NCBI GenBank assembly: GCA_937900165.1
Contig: CALCCX010000072.1
Coordinates: 1-23,356, forward strand
Direction: 5' to 3'
Source of the DNA: an uncultured Acidimicrobiia bacterium
GTDB lineage: Bacteria > Actinomycetota > Acidimicrobiia > Spongiisociales > Spongiisociaceae
DNA length: 23,356 nucleotides
Shown: positions 1 through 7,728 of the stretch, piece by piece
Position numbering within the stretch: the first letter of the stretch is position 1
Layout: each line of letters opens with the position of its first letter
Notes under the pieces: generated by a model
What the model saw: only the letters and a program-made list of their open reading frames with translations
What the model was told of the DNA's origin: nothing
Databases searched by the model: none
Position numbers and translations under genes: made by a program

Positions 1-1260
1 GTCGGGTTGGCGGCCGCCTCCTACCTCACTGAACGGTACATCGACACGATCGTATTGGAGGCCGGCCAAGCCGTCGGGCACACGATTCGAGATTGGGGCC
101 ACATTCGCATCTTCTCGGATTGGCGATCAGTCATTGACGGTGCATCCAGGAGGCGCCTCGAATCCACCCGGTGGGAGGCACCTGCACCTGGCGAGATCCC
201 GACCGGCGATCAGCTCGTTACCGACTACCTGGAGCCATTGGCAGCAACGCTCGGCGACCGGGTTCGGTTGCTCAACAAGGTCACGGCCATCTCCCGCCTC
301 GATCTGGACAAGGTGGTCACCACTGACAGGGAGCTACAACCGTTCGTGGTGAGAGTCGAAACAATTCATGGAGAAATCGAACTGCTCTCTCGAGCCGTCA
401 TCGACGCATCAGGCACCTGGCTCAACCAGAATCCGCTCGGTTCTTCAGGTCTGCCGGCCAGGGGCGAGCAGACGGCCACCAGAATCCGTTATGGCATGCC
501 TGATGTGCTGGACGGGGAACGATCCCGCTACGCGGGCAAGCGGGTGATGGTCGTCGGCGCCGGCCACTCTGCGTCGAATACGCTGCTAGACCTGACCGAG
601 CTCGCGTTGACCGAGCCCGAGACCGAACCCATCTGGGCGATTCGGCGCCCCGTCGCGACCAGGACCTACGGTGGTCTCGAGAACGACCAGCTTCCCGGCC
701 GCGGCAAACTCGGCCTCGAACTGCGACACAGGGTGGAGGGTGGCCAGGTCGAACTCGTTGCTGATTTCAAGGTCACCGAGATCAAGGAGACCGACAGCGC
801 GGTGGAGGTGAGCGGTGTTGGCGCCGATGGCACAATCCGCACCAGCGTCGTCGACGAGATCGTGGCCACGACCGGCCAACGGCCCGATCTGGCCATAACC
901 CGCGAGCTCCGGCTCGACCTCGACCCCTGGCTGGAGGCACCGCGCCAATTGGCCCCGCTCATCGACCCGAACGTGCATTCCTGTGGCACGGTTCCACCCC
1001 ACGGCGTGGATGAGCTGAGCCACCCAGAGGCAGACTTCTACACGGTCGGGGTCAAAAGCTACGGCAGAGCGCCCACCTTCCTGATGGCGACCGGGTACGA
1101 GCAGGTCAGGTCGATCGCGGCCGCCATCGCAGGCGATTGGGAAGCGGCACGGCGCGGCGAGCTGAAGCTACCTGAGTCCGGCGTGTGCGGCATAGCCGCC
1201 CCAATCGAGGTCGGCGCCGGCCAGGGTGACACCGCGCAGGAAGAATCGAGCTGCTGCTGA
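1..1260 (+). CDS. FAD/NAD(P)H-dependent oxidoreductase (flavoprotein), 5' end missing
   Basis: This is a cytosolic two-Rossmann flavoprotein of the FMO/thioredoxin-reductase-like superfamily. The frame is open from base 1 (Val-Gly-Leu-Ala-Ala-Ala). This matches the tail of the FAD-binding GxGPVGLAAA motif, so the true start lies upstream and the TTG at 7 is not a real start. An Asp-Ala-Ser-Gly FAD-type motif lies about 130 residues in. The NAD(P)H-binding loop VVGAGHSASN is at about residues 182-191, and an ATTGQRPD motif follows. The protein ends in Ser-Ser-Cys-Cys. From memory, close relatives with the same blocks (EAG, EWGH, IRYGMPDVL, AGHSA) sit in actinobacterial arsenic-resistance clusters. 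The terminal Cys pair would fit thiol or arsenic chemistry, but that is inference, since no ars gene is visible here. The next gene is convergent. The flavoprotein class is secure and the substrate is unknown. Confidence 0.85.
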   Translation, partial: VGLAAASYLTERYIDTIVLEAGQAVGHTIRDWGHIRIFSDWRSVIDGASRRRLESTRWEAPAPGEIPTGDQLVTDYLEPLAATLGDRVRLLNKVTAISRLDLDKVVTTDRELQPFVVRVETIHGEIELLSRAVIDASGTWLNQNPLGSSGLPARGEQTATRIRYGMPDVLDGERSRYAGKRVMVVGAGHSASNTLLDLTELALTEPETEPIWAIRRPVATRTYGGLENDQLPGRGKLGLELRHRVEGGQVELVADFKVTEIKETDSAVEVSGVGADGTIRTSVVDEIVATTGQRPDLAITRELRLDLDPWLEAPRQLAPLIDPNVHSCGTVPPHGVDELSHPEADFYTVGVKSYGRAPTFLMATGYEQVRSIAAAIAGDWEAARRGELKLPESGVCGIAAPIEVGAGQGDTAQEESSCC

Positions 1261-1281
1261 GCGGTTGGTGCGGGGACTCCT

Positions 1282-1449
1282 AGCCTAGATCCACCGCATG
1301 GATTGGCTCCTCGCCCGCCTCGCCGGTCATGGCAAGGATTTCTCAGGCCTGGCTTGTCTCACAGATGGTGAAGGCCGAGGCAATCCTGGATTTCAATGGC
1401 TGAGCGGCCCGCCGGGCGACTCGCTTCCCTAAGTCGGTGGATCCAGGCT
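1282..1449. repeat. Long imperfect inverted repeat between convergent genes (IR1)
   Basis: Outer arms 1282-1296 (AGCCTAGATCCACCG) and 1435-1449 are reverse complements at 14 of 15 bases. Moving inward on nearly the same axis, 1311-1332 matches the complement of the opposite side at 15 of 22 positions (core TCGCCCG). Positions 1333-1350 match the complement of 1372-1389 at 13 of 18, leaving a loop of about 21 nt. The element fills almost the whole gap between the flavoprotein stop and the stop of the sigma-factor partner, whose TAA lies in the right arm. There is no T-run typical of an intrinsic terminator. It could be a decayed palindromic element, a structured RNA or a bidirectional terminator. 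Confidence 0.7.
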
Positions 1450-2909
1450 TAGGGGATGGTGAAAGTGGTCTCGACCCCGCATAACTCGCTCGTGTCTCCC
1501 CCACATTCCTCACCAACGAACACCTCGTAGACGCCAGATTCGAGGTCATCGACAAACAGGGAAAACGCCCCGTAGGTCGGCAACCATGCCGTGTTGACAC
1601 CAACGAACTCATCTGAGCCCACATCTGTGATCCAATGACCCCGAGCATTTGCCGCCACGGCCGAGCCATCGGCAGCCGTAATGCTCAATAGCCCCTGACC
1701 TTCGAAAAAGCGGGCGAAACCGGTGATCTCGACTTGAGCGTTCGCGCCACCAACCACCGGAGGACCGGCGAGCAGAGTCAGGCCGTCTCCGGTGATCCAG
1801 GTCGGCTCGGCGTCGCGGTCGGTGCCGATCAGGTCGACGATGATCCGAGCAGGATTGGCCCTGAACGAAAGGGCCACGTCGTCATAGCCGGCGACCAGCC
1901 AGACTTGGAGAAGACCCTCTTCCGGGGACCCCGGAATCGTCAGCACCGCCAGTGTTGAGCCGAAGCGATCGATGGTGGCCGTCTGGACCACCTCGCTCAA
2001 CCAACGCGGCAAGGCCAGCCGGACACCATCGTCGAGCGGCAGCAACTCGGTCCCGGTGGCATTGAAAGACGCGACCGGCGAAACAGTCAGAGCTTCGAGA
2101 TCGGTGTTGCCGAGCACGAAAACGTAGCGATCGCATCCCTCACCCTCGATCCGGGCCATACCCAGCACAGTGTTGGGCTGATCTTCGAGATCGACCACTT
2201 CATCGCCGTCTTGGCCAAAGTCCGGGGTTTCCTCCTTGCCACAAAGGTCGGCAGGCACGTCAGCGACCCAGGAGAGTGGAGGTTCGAGGAAGGCTCGATT
2301 CACAAAGCCGTCGGTACCATCCGGAAGGGTCACGCCCCACCAACCTTGCCCGTCCGAATCGGTCGACCCTTGCCCATTCAGCGCCACGTCCTCCGAATCC
2401 GGACCATAGGATCCGACAATCTCACCGGTCGCATCTGGGGTGGCTCTGACGTTCAACACATCGTCGGTAGCCACATTCACAACACGCCATCCCTCCCCCA
2501 CGAAGACGGGTTGTCGGTTCTCGAAGGGATCGGTGGTCGTCGTGGCCGGCGGCTGGGTGGGAACCGTACTGTCATCCGTGGAGACGGGTGATGTTGTGGT
2601 GACGCCCCCTTCGAGTGAACCAGGATCCTCTGGCTCGCCAGGAGCGCCGACCACGCCGACCGTGGTCGGCACCGACTGACTTGTGTTTGCGGCAACCTCT
2701 CCGCCCTCGCCGGGGCCCCGGTTCGCAAACGCAACGACACCAACCGCAACAATCACTACTGCCGCAGCGCCAAGGGCACGGGTCCAGCCGGGAACCGGCC
2801 GCCGGGACGAAGAAGACATCTGTAGCCTCGCAAGGCCGGGCTCGGGATTCGCGTGGCGGGCCTGTCGCTGAAGTTCTTCGAATTCTCTGCGAATGCGTTC
2901 GTCGCTCAT
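1449..2909 (-). CDS. Membrane-anchored SH3/Gmad2-like protein coupled to the ECF sigma factor
   Basis: A 486-residue protein. The start at 2909 is chosen because its ATG overlaps the sigma-factor stop as ATGA, indicating translational coupling. Residues 1-43 are a short charged cytoplasmic segment and 44-62 a transmembrane helix. Residues 65-135 are a Thr/Pro/Ser-rich linker, and 139-208 a bacterial SH3-like domain with the LNVR motif and a GxxGWW block. Residues 215-362 resemble an AMIN-like beta domain (ending ARIIVDLIG), and 383-486 an immunoglobulin-like Gmad2-type domain. The position suggests an anti-sigma or sensor partner that reads an envelope signal through its outer domains. However, the cytoplasmic part is short and has no HxxxCxxC zinc anti-sigma motif, so anti-sigma activity is inferred from context only. 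Two Cys pairs in the outer domains could form disulfides. Confidence 0.75.
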   Translation of the reverse strand: MSDERIRREFEELQRQARHANPEPGLARLQMSSSSRRPVPGWTRALGAAAVVIVAVGVVAFANRGPGEGGEVAANTSQSVPTTVGVVGAPGEPEDPGSLEGGVTTTSPVSTDDSTVPTQPPATTTTDPFENRQPVFVGEGWRVVNVATDDVLNVRATPDATGEIVGSYGPDSEDVALNGQGSTDSDGQGWWGVTLPDGTDGFVNRAFLEPPLSWVADVPADLCGKEETPDFGQDGDEVVDLEDQPNTVLGMARIEGEGCDRYVFVLGNTDLEALTVSPVASFNATGTELLPLDDGVRLALPRWLSEVVQTATIDRFGSTLAVLTIPGSPEEGLLQVWLVAGYDDVALSFRANPARIIVDLIGTDRDAEPTWITGDGLTLLAGPPVVGGANAQVEITGFARFFEGQGLLSITAADGSAVAANARGHWITDVGSDEFVGVNTAWLPTYGAFSLFVDDLESGVYEVFVGEECGGDTSELCGVETTFTIP

Positions 2910-3388
2910 TGGGTGGGTTCCTCCAGTCGTCTGGCCAGGGCGGCCCGGCCCTGATGAAGATGGGCTTTGGCCGTGTTGATGGCACACCCCAGAATCTCGG
3001 CAATGTCCTCCACAGACCGATCCTCCAGGTAATAGAGCGCTACCGCGGCGCGCTGCTTGGGTGCCAGATCGGCGACCGCCCCCCACAATTCGTCGTCGTG
3101 GAAGGTGATGTCCAAGAGGGCGGGATCACCGGTGAACCGGACCCGCCCATCCCTCTCATACCGCTCGCGCCGCCGACGATTCGTGGCCAGGTTGATGGTG
3201 ACCCGGCGTACCCAGGCTCCTGGTCGGTCGTAGGCGGAGATCTTCTGCCACTGGCGGTGGGCCCTGACCAGGGCTTCTTGGGCGATGTCCTCGGCAAAAG
3301 CGCCGGACCCGCTCACCGCGGCGGCAAGCGCGACCATGCTCTGGTATTCGCGACGGTAGAACTCATCAAAGTCGCTCTTGTCGGTCAT
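2906..3388 (-). CDS. ECF-type RNA polymerase sigma factor
   Basis: A 160-residue sigma-70 family protein that would direct RNA polymerase to a small regulon, probably an envelope or stress one. Region 2 spans about residues 10-75 (FYRREYQSMVALA, DIAQEALVRAH, then PGAWVRRVTINLA), followed by an Arg-rich linker. Region 4 spans about 102-155 (LAPKQRAAVALYYLED, then a helix-turn-helix with VEDIAEILGCAINTAKAHL). There are no region 1 or 3 sequences, as expected for ECF factors. An upstream in-frame ATG (3463) would add 25 residues unlike the family, so MTDKSDFDEF is preferred. Its stop overlaps the start of the membrane partner by 4 nt. A weak promoter-like pair (TTGTTC, 17 nt, TAAACC) lies about 40-70 nt upstream; it is not convincing alone. 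Confidence 0.88.
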   Translation of the reverse strand: MTDKSDFDEFYRREYQSMVALAAAVSGSGAFAEDIAQEALVRAHRQWQKISAYDRPGAWVRRVTINLATNRRRRERYERDGRVRFTGDPALLDITFHDDELWGAVADLAPKQRAAVALYYLEDRSVEDIAEILGCAINTAKAHLHQGRAALARRLEEPTQ

Positions 3389-3479
3389 CGTGATGGTTCC
3401 GTTCACAGCCCACACACACGTGGGGAAGCCCTGAGGTTTAGTCCAGGAAAAACTAGTGAACAATTGCAGCCGAGGGTTC

Positions 3480-3542
3480 GTTATCCGCCATCCGCCATCC
3501 GCGAGTCGCGAAGCAACTCGGTTAGTGAGCGGCGCGAACAGC
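3480..3542. repeat. Heptamer array with hairpin downstream of secA (IR5)
   Basis: Heptamers GTTATCC, GCCATCC, GCCATCC run from 3480 to 3500 and are followed by a hairpin at 3502-3520 (CGAGT, mismatch, GC, loop GAA, GC, mismatch, ACTCG). A degenerate inverted heptamer, GAACAGC, lies at 3536-3542, symmetric about the same centre (3511). Only the hairpin core and the outer heptamer are symmetric; the middle arms are weak. The element lies between the secA stop and the sigma gene. No T-run follows the hairpin on the minus strand. Confidence 0.55.
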
Positions 3543-3574
3543 GGCTTCTCGGCTCTTCGGGGTCAAACCTGCGG

Positions 3575-6232
3575 TCAGGCGCTTGGGGCGGGAGCGAAAG
3601 CCATGCACGACTCTGTCTCGTCGCACTTCTTGGCCTTCTTGCCAGAACCGCAGGGGCAAGGCACGTTGCGCCCAACCTTGGTTGAAGTCGCCTGGCGCTT
3701 ATTCGCCCCGCCGCCGCTGGTGATGACCGCCTTGGGCCGTTGCACCTCGGCAGGTCGCTGGACCACCTCCACATGGAAGATGTAGCGAACGGCATCCCTC
3801 TTCACGGAGTCGACCAGCTCGGAGAACATGTCGTAACCCTCCCGCTGGTACTCCGTCAGTGGATTCCTCTGACCCATCGCCCTGAGCCCGATCCCGGCTC
3901 GCAGATAGTCCATCTCGCCAAGGTGTTCCCGCCATTTGTTGTCTATCAGCGACAACATCACCCGGTTCTCCAATTGACGCATGACATCGGGCGTCAGCTC
4001 CGACTCGCGCTCTTCAAATTTCGCCAGAGCTTCCTCGGTCGCAGCAATGGCCACCTTGTCTGCGGACAGACCACTCGACGAATCGAGGCCCTCTCGCGTC
4101 AGCTCGGTCGGATAGAGCACGGTCAGCTCTTTGATGAACTCGTCCCAGTCCCAGTTTGCCGGGGCAACAGATTCGTCGAGAAGTTCATAGACAGTCTCAG
4201 AAACTGACTCCTCAATCCATTGGAGCATGAGTTCGCGACTTTCCGCGGTACGCAGGATGCTGTTACGCCACTTGTAGATGACCTCGCGCTGGCGGTTCAT
4301 CACCTCGTCGTATTTCAGAACGTTCTTGCGGATTTCGTAGTTGCGAGACTCGACCTGGCTCTGCGCTCGCTCGACGGCCTTGGAGACCATCTTTGCCTCG
4401 ATCGGGACCTCGTCTGGGATATTGAGGCGTTCCATGATGCCGCTGACCCGATCGGTGGCAAAACGTTCCATGAGGTCGTCCTGAAGAGACAAGTAGAAAC
4501 GAGATTCGCCTGGGTCACCCTGGCGGCCGGCCCGACCTCTCAGCTGGTTGTCGATGCGACGACTCTCGTGGCGCTCCGTACCAAGGATGTAGAGCCCGCC
4601 GGCGTCCAGAACAGTCTGGCGTTCGGTCTGCGTCTCATCGGTGTACCTGGCCAATGCAGCCTCGTACTCCTCTTGCCAGGCCTGGCTCCCGATCTCGGCA
4701 CTTGAGCGAAGCATCAGTGCCCGAGCAAGATTCTCCGGGTTGCCGCCAAGGCTGATGTCGACTCCACGCCCTGCCATGTTGGTCGCGACGGTTACGGCAC
4801 CGACCCGGCCGGCCTGCGCAACGATCTCTGCCTCTCGTTCGTGCTGCTTGGCGTTGAGGACCTCATGTTTGATCTTCGCCGACTCGAGCGCTGCGCTGAT
4901 CGCCTCTGACCGGTCGATCGACACAGTGCCGACCAGCACCGGCTGACCTCTCTCATTTCGATAAGCGATATCTTCGACAAGGGCATCGAACTTGGCCGCC
5001 TCCGACTTGTAGACGACGTCAGCCTGGTCCATCCTGCCAATTGGTTGGTTGGTCGGAACCTCGACGACCTCCAAACCGTATATCTGCATCAGTTCGGTGG
5101 CCTCGGTGAGAGCGGTTCCCGTCATGCCTGCGAGCTTTTGGTACATGCGGAAGTAGTTCTGGAGGGTGATCGTCGCCAGCGTCTGGTTCTCCTCCTTGAT
5201 CTCGACATTTTCTTTGGCCTCGATGGCCTGATGCAATCCCTCCGAATATCGTCGACCGTCCAGAACTCGTCCGGTGAACTCATCGACGATCTTCACCTCG
5301 CCGTCGGCGAGGATGTATTCCACGTCTTTTTTGTAAAGCTCCTTGGCGCGCAGGGCCTGGTCGAGATGGTGCACGAAATCGACCGCCGCATGGTCGTACA
5401 TGTTCTCGATTCCCAGGATTCCCTCGACCTTGGCGACACCTTCTTCAGTGGTCAAGACCTGGCGCTTGCCAAGATCCACCTCGTAGTCGCTGTCAGGCCT
5501 GAGCCTGTTCGCGATCTTCGTGAAATCTCGATACCACTTGGCGGTGTCAGCGACCCGGCCAGAAATGATCAGAGGAGTTCTCGCCTCGTCAACCAGGATC
5601 GAGTCCACCTCGTCGACCAACGCGAAATAGTGACCACGCTGAACGAGGTTGGCGGTCTGCATGGCCATATTGTCCCGGAGGTAGTCAAAGCCGAATTCGT
5701 TGTTGGTCCCGTACGTGATGTCGGCTGCGTAGGCAGGACCTCGCTCAGAGGGGACATCGCCGTTCTGAATGATGCCAACGCTGAGCCCCAGGAATCGATG
5801 AATTCCCCCCATCCACTCCGCATCGCGCGCTGCCAGGTAGTCGTTGGTGGTCACGACATGTACGCCCTTTCCGACCAGAGCGTTCAGATATACCGGCATG
5901 GTTGAGACCAGGGTCTTGCCTTCGCCGGTCCGCATTTCGGCGATCTTGCCTCGGTTCAGTGCTGCGGCGCCAACGAGCTGCACGTCGTAATGCCGCTGAC
6001 CGAGCACCCGTCTGGCAGCCTCTCTGACCACCGCAAAGGATTCGGCCTCGATGTCATCGATCGACGCACCATTCGTCAGTCGATCACGAAACTCGGTCGT
6101 CTTGGCAGCCAGCTGATCGTCACTCAGAGCTTCCATCGATGGTTCGAACTCGTTGACCTGTCGCGCCAACTCCTCGAGGACTTTGAGGGTTTTGCCTTCG
6201 CCAACACGAAGGACCTTTGACATGATGGACAT
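3575..6232 (-). CDS. secA: Protein translocase ATPase SecA
   Basis: SecA is the ATPase motor that pushes preproteins through SecYEG at the cytoplasmic membrane. The protein is 885 residues, normal length for the family. Walker A MRTGEGKT is at residues 100-107 and the DEVD Walker B at 207-210, followed by the SecA block VDEARTPLIISG. Later come the preprotein cross-linking region, the second nucleotide-binding fold (GTERHESRRIDNQLRGRAGR) and the C-terminal scaffold region (NKWREHLGEMDYLR). The C-terminal metal motif is CPCGSGKKAKKC with cysteines 859, 861 and 870. The usual fourth ligand (His or Cys immediately after) is Asp871, with a stray Cys876 nearby. The start is ATG 6232, with a weak GGAAG 5 nt upstream; ATG 6223 is the alternative. 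A TACACT box lies 10 nt upstream. The gene is monocistronic by spacing. Confidence 0.97.
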   Translation of the reverse strand: MSIMSKVLRVGEGKTLKVLEELARQVNEFEPSMEALSDDQLAAKTTEFRDRLTNGASIDDIEAESFAVVREAARRVLGQRHYDVQLVGAAALNRGKIAEMRTGEGKTLVSTMPVYLNALVGKGVHVVTTNDYLAARDAEWMGGIHRFLGLSVGIIQNGDVPSERGPAYAADITYGTNNEFGFDYLRDNMAMQTANLVQRGHYFALVDEVDSILVDEARTPLIISGRVADTAKWYRDFTKIANRLRPDSDYEVDLGKRQVLTTEEGVAKVEGILGIENMYDHAAVDFVHHLDQALRAKELYKKDVEYILADGEVKIVDEFTGRVLDGRRYSEGLHQAIEAKENVEIKEENQTLATITLQNYFRMYQKLAGMTGTALTEATELMQIYGLEVVEVPTNQPIGRMDQADVVYKSEAAKFDALVEDIAYRNERGQPVLVGTVSIDRSEAISAALESAKIKHEVLNAKQHEREAEIVAQAGRVGAVTVATNMAGRGVDISLGGNPENLARALMLRSSAEIGSQAWQEEYEAALARYTDETQTERQTVLDAGGLYILGTERHESRRIDNQLRGRAGRQGDPGESRFYLSLQDDLMERFATDRVSGIMERLNIPDEVPIEAKMVSKAVERAQSQVESRNYEIRKNVLKYDEVMNRQREVIYKWRNSILRTAESRELMLQWIEESVSETVYELLDESVAPANWDWDEFIKELTVLYPTELTREGLDSSSGLSADKVAIAATEEALAKFEERESELTPDVMRQLENRVMLSLIDNKWREHLGEMDYLRAGIGLRAMGQRNPLTEYQREGYDMFSELVDSVKRDAVRYIFHVEVVQRPAEVQRPKAVITSGGGANKRQATSTKVGRNVPCPCGSGKKAKKCDETESCMAFAPAPSA

Positions 6233-6242
6233 ACTGACTTCC

Positions 6243-6248
6243 AGTGTA
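6243..6248 (-). promoter_or_regulatory. Candidate -10 box of secA
   Basis: On the minus strand TACACT ends 10 nt before the secA ATG, so transcription would begin 2-4 nt upstream of the start codon, giving an almost leaderless mRNA. No good -35 hexamer is seen at 16-18 nt. Confidence 0.35.
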
Positions 6249-6405
6249 CGAGGGTCGTTTGAATCTCGAGTCGGCTCGGCCGGCCGGGCGGGGGGAACGG
6301 GCCGGAGCGCTCGCCTTCTGCACCAATTTACGGCTCTTTCACCGACTCTGTAACAACGATCCGTGGCGAGATTCTGTTCCTGCGAGAACCTGCAAGGCCA
6401 AGCCT

Positions 6406-7728
6406 CTACCCGGTCACGGATTCGAGCATCGACGCAGGATCTATTCCCACGCTATCAGACGTCAGCTGTTCTACTACTTCACCAGGGTCGATCTGCATGG
6501 GCTCAGGCGCAGCAATCCGAGTGCCGCCCACGTCGATGACCCTGACTCCCTCTGGAACATCGACCCGTGAGGCCTTGGTAACCATTGCGATGGATCCGTC
6601 TCGCATCCTGACGAGCGAACCAGGCGGGAAGACACCCAGAAGGGCGACCAGGCCCCTCACCATATCCGGGTCGAAATGGGCTCCCATACCTTGGGTCAGC
6701 ACGTTCACGGCCTGCTGGGGAGTCTCGGCGCGACGATATGAACGCCTCGTCGTTAGCGCGTCATATACGTCTGCGGCTGTGACCAGACGGGAAAACAGAT
6801 GCTTTGCGCGGTTGGCCGAACTTGCGGGATACCCTGCACCGTCGAAACGTCCGTGATGCTCGAGCGCCACCACCGCCGCGATCTCCTGACCCGGCTCGGC
6901 GGCCGCCAGGATCGCGGATGCGCCTTCCTGGGGATGAAGCTTGATCTCGGCCCACTGCTCGGCGTCGAGCCTTCCCGGATACTGGAGTACCGCTGCCGAT
7001 ACCCGCAATTTGCCGATGTCGTGGAGTAGGGCGCCCAAGGCCATCAATTCGAGGGCCTCATCATCCATGCCGAGAAACCGGCCCATAGTGATCGACAAGA
7101 TACAAACGTTGACGGAGTGATAGAACGTGTACTCATCGTGGCTCTTCATCGTCGAAAGCAACACTGAGGCACCTGGTTGGGCGAGTGTCTGTTCAAGGAG
7201 ATTCTCGACGACCAGCGAAGCGCCAGACAGATCGAATTCCTGGCCGGCCCCAACTGCCATTCCAATGCCGCGCAGAACGTCCAGCGAACGGGCATAGGAC
7301 CGGCGCAAACCAGACATCGTTGCTCCACTCTGTAGGTCCGAAACCGTGAACGAGGACGTGTTGAGCCGTACGGTGCCCTCGGCGGGAAGGTCCCCGGTGC
7401 GTCCAGCGATCAGGCTCGCAACATCCGCCAAATCACCGCTGGAGACGTGACCGGCGAAGGTGATCGAGTCGATACCCGCCGACTGAAGCCGGCGGAGAAA
7501 CCCGTTGAATTCGAGGGAGGCGTGGGCGAGCAAACCTCGGCCGAGAAAGAGGGAATCGCCGAGTACGGTGAGCACCGTCTCGCCATTCTGACCAACCATC
7601 TCATCAGCAGCCTTGGTGGCCGACCCAAGCGCATCCTCCACTGCCGGGTGACCGGGCGGATAGAGGGACAGTTGGGTCACCACTCCGCGGAGCGCGGACA
7701 AAGTGGCTCGGACATAGGCTTCAGCCAT
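6406..7728 (-). CDS. HD-GYP domain protein with N-terminal YPxxHP module
   Basis: A 440-residue protein. The HD-GYP domain, a class that includes cyclic-di-GMP phosphodiesterases, covers about 180-365. Visible metal and catalytic positions are His204 in YHSVNV, HDIGK at 236-240, His265 in LHPQEGA, and EHHGRFDGAGYP at 290-301, so both the HD and the GYP signatures are intact. Residues 10-110 form a separate module (LYPPGHPAVEDAL, later VLGDSLFLGRG, then a helical stretch) that resembles the N-terminus of the upstream HEAT protein. A roughly 70-residue C-terminal tail has a small beta domain (PPGSLVRMRDGSIAMVT), as in many HD-GYP proteins. The start MAEAYV is set by GGAGG 6 nt before it; the gene overlaps the preceding stop by 8 nt. 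It is the last gene of the hpf operon. Confidence 0.9.
   Translation of the reverse strand: MAEAYVRATLSALRGVVTQLSLYPPGHPAVEDALGSATKAADEMVGQNGETVLTVLGDSLFLGRGLLAHASLEFNGFLRRLQSAGIDSITFAGHVSSGDLADVASLIAGRTGDLPAEGTVRLNTSSFTVSDLQSGATMSGLRRSYARSLDVLRGIGMAVGAGQEFDLSGASLVVENLLEQTLAQPGASVLLSTMKSHDEYTFYHSVNVCILSITMGRFLGMDDEALELMALGALLHDIGKLRVSAAVLQYPGRLDAEQWAEIKLHPQEGASAILAAAEPGQEIAAVVALEHHGRFDGAGYPASSANRAKHLFSRLVTAADVYDALTTRRSYRRAETPQQAVNVLTQGMGAHFDPDMVRGLVALLGVFPPGSLVRMRDGSIAMVTKASRVDVPEGVRVIDVGGTRIAAPEPMQIDPGEVVEQLTSDSVGIDPASMLESVTG

Noticed and set aside
1298..1432. 44-codon plus-strand frame starting MDWLLARLAGHG, with TAGCCT 11 nt upstream
   Set aside because: The opening faintly resembles the start of AMP-forming ligases, but the rest matches nothing I know and the whole frame lies inside the 1282-1449 inverted repeat. 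Best read as non-coding or a relic.
2615..3685. 356-codon plus-strand frame across the sigma/partner genes
   Set aside because: Antisense to two well-supported genes. It lacks any domain and crosses their regulatory gap; a GC-rich shadow frame. The long plus-strand frames at 16415-17590, 20351-21334, 20512-21702 and 21823-22923 were rejected for the same reason.
6187..6203. Second GEGKT (residues 11-15) near the SecA N-terminus, looking like a Walker A
   Set aside because: Actinobacterial SecA proteins commonly start with an LRxGEGK helix; the functional P-loop is at residues 100-107.
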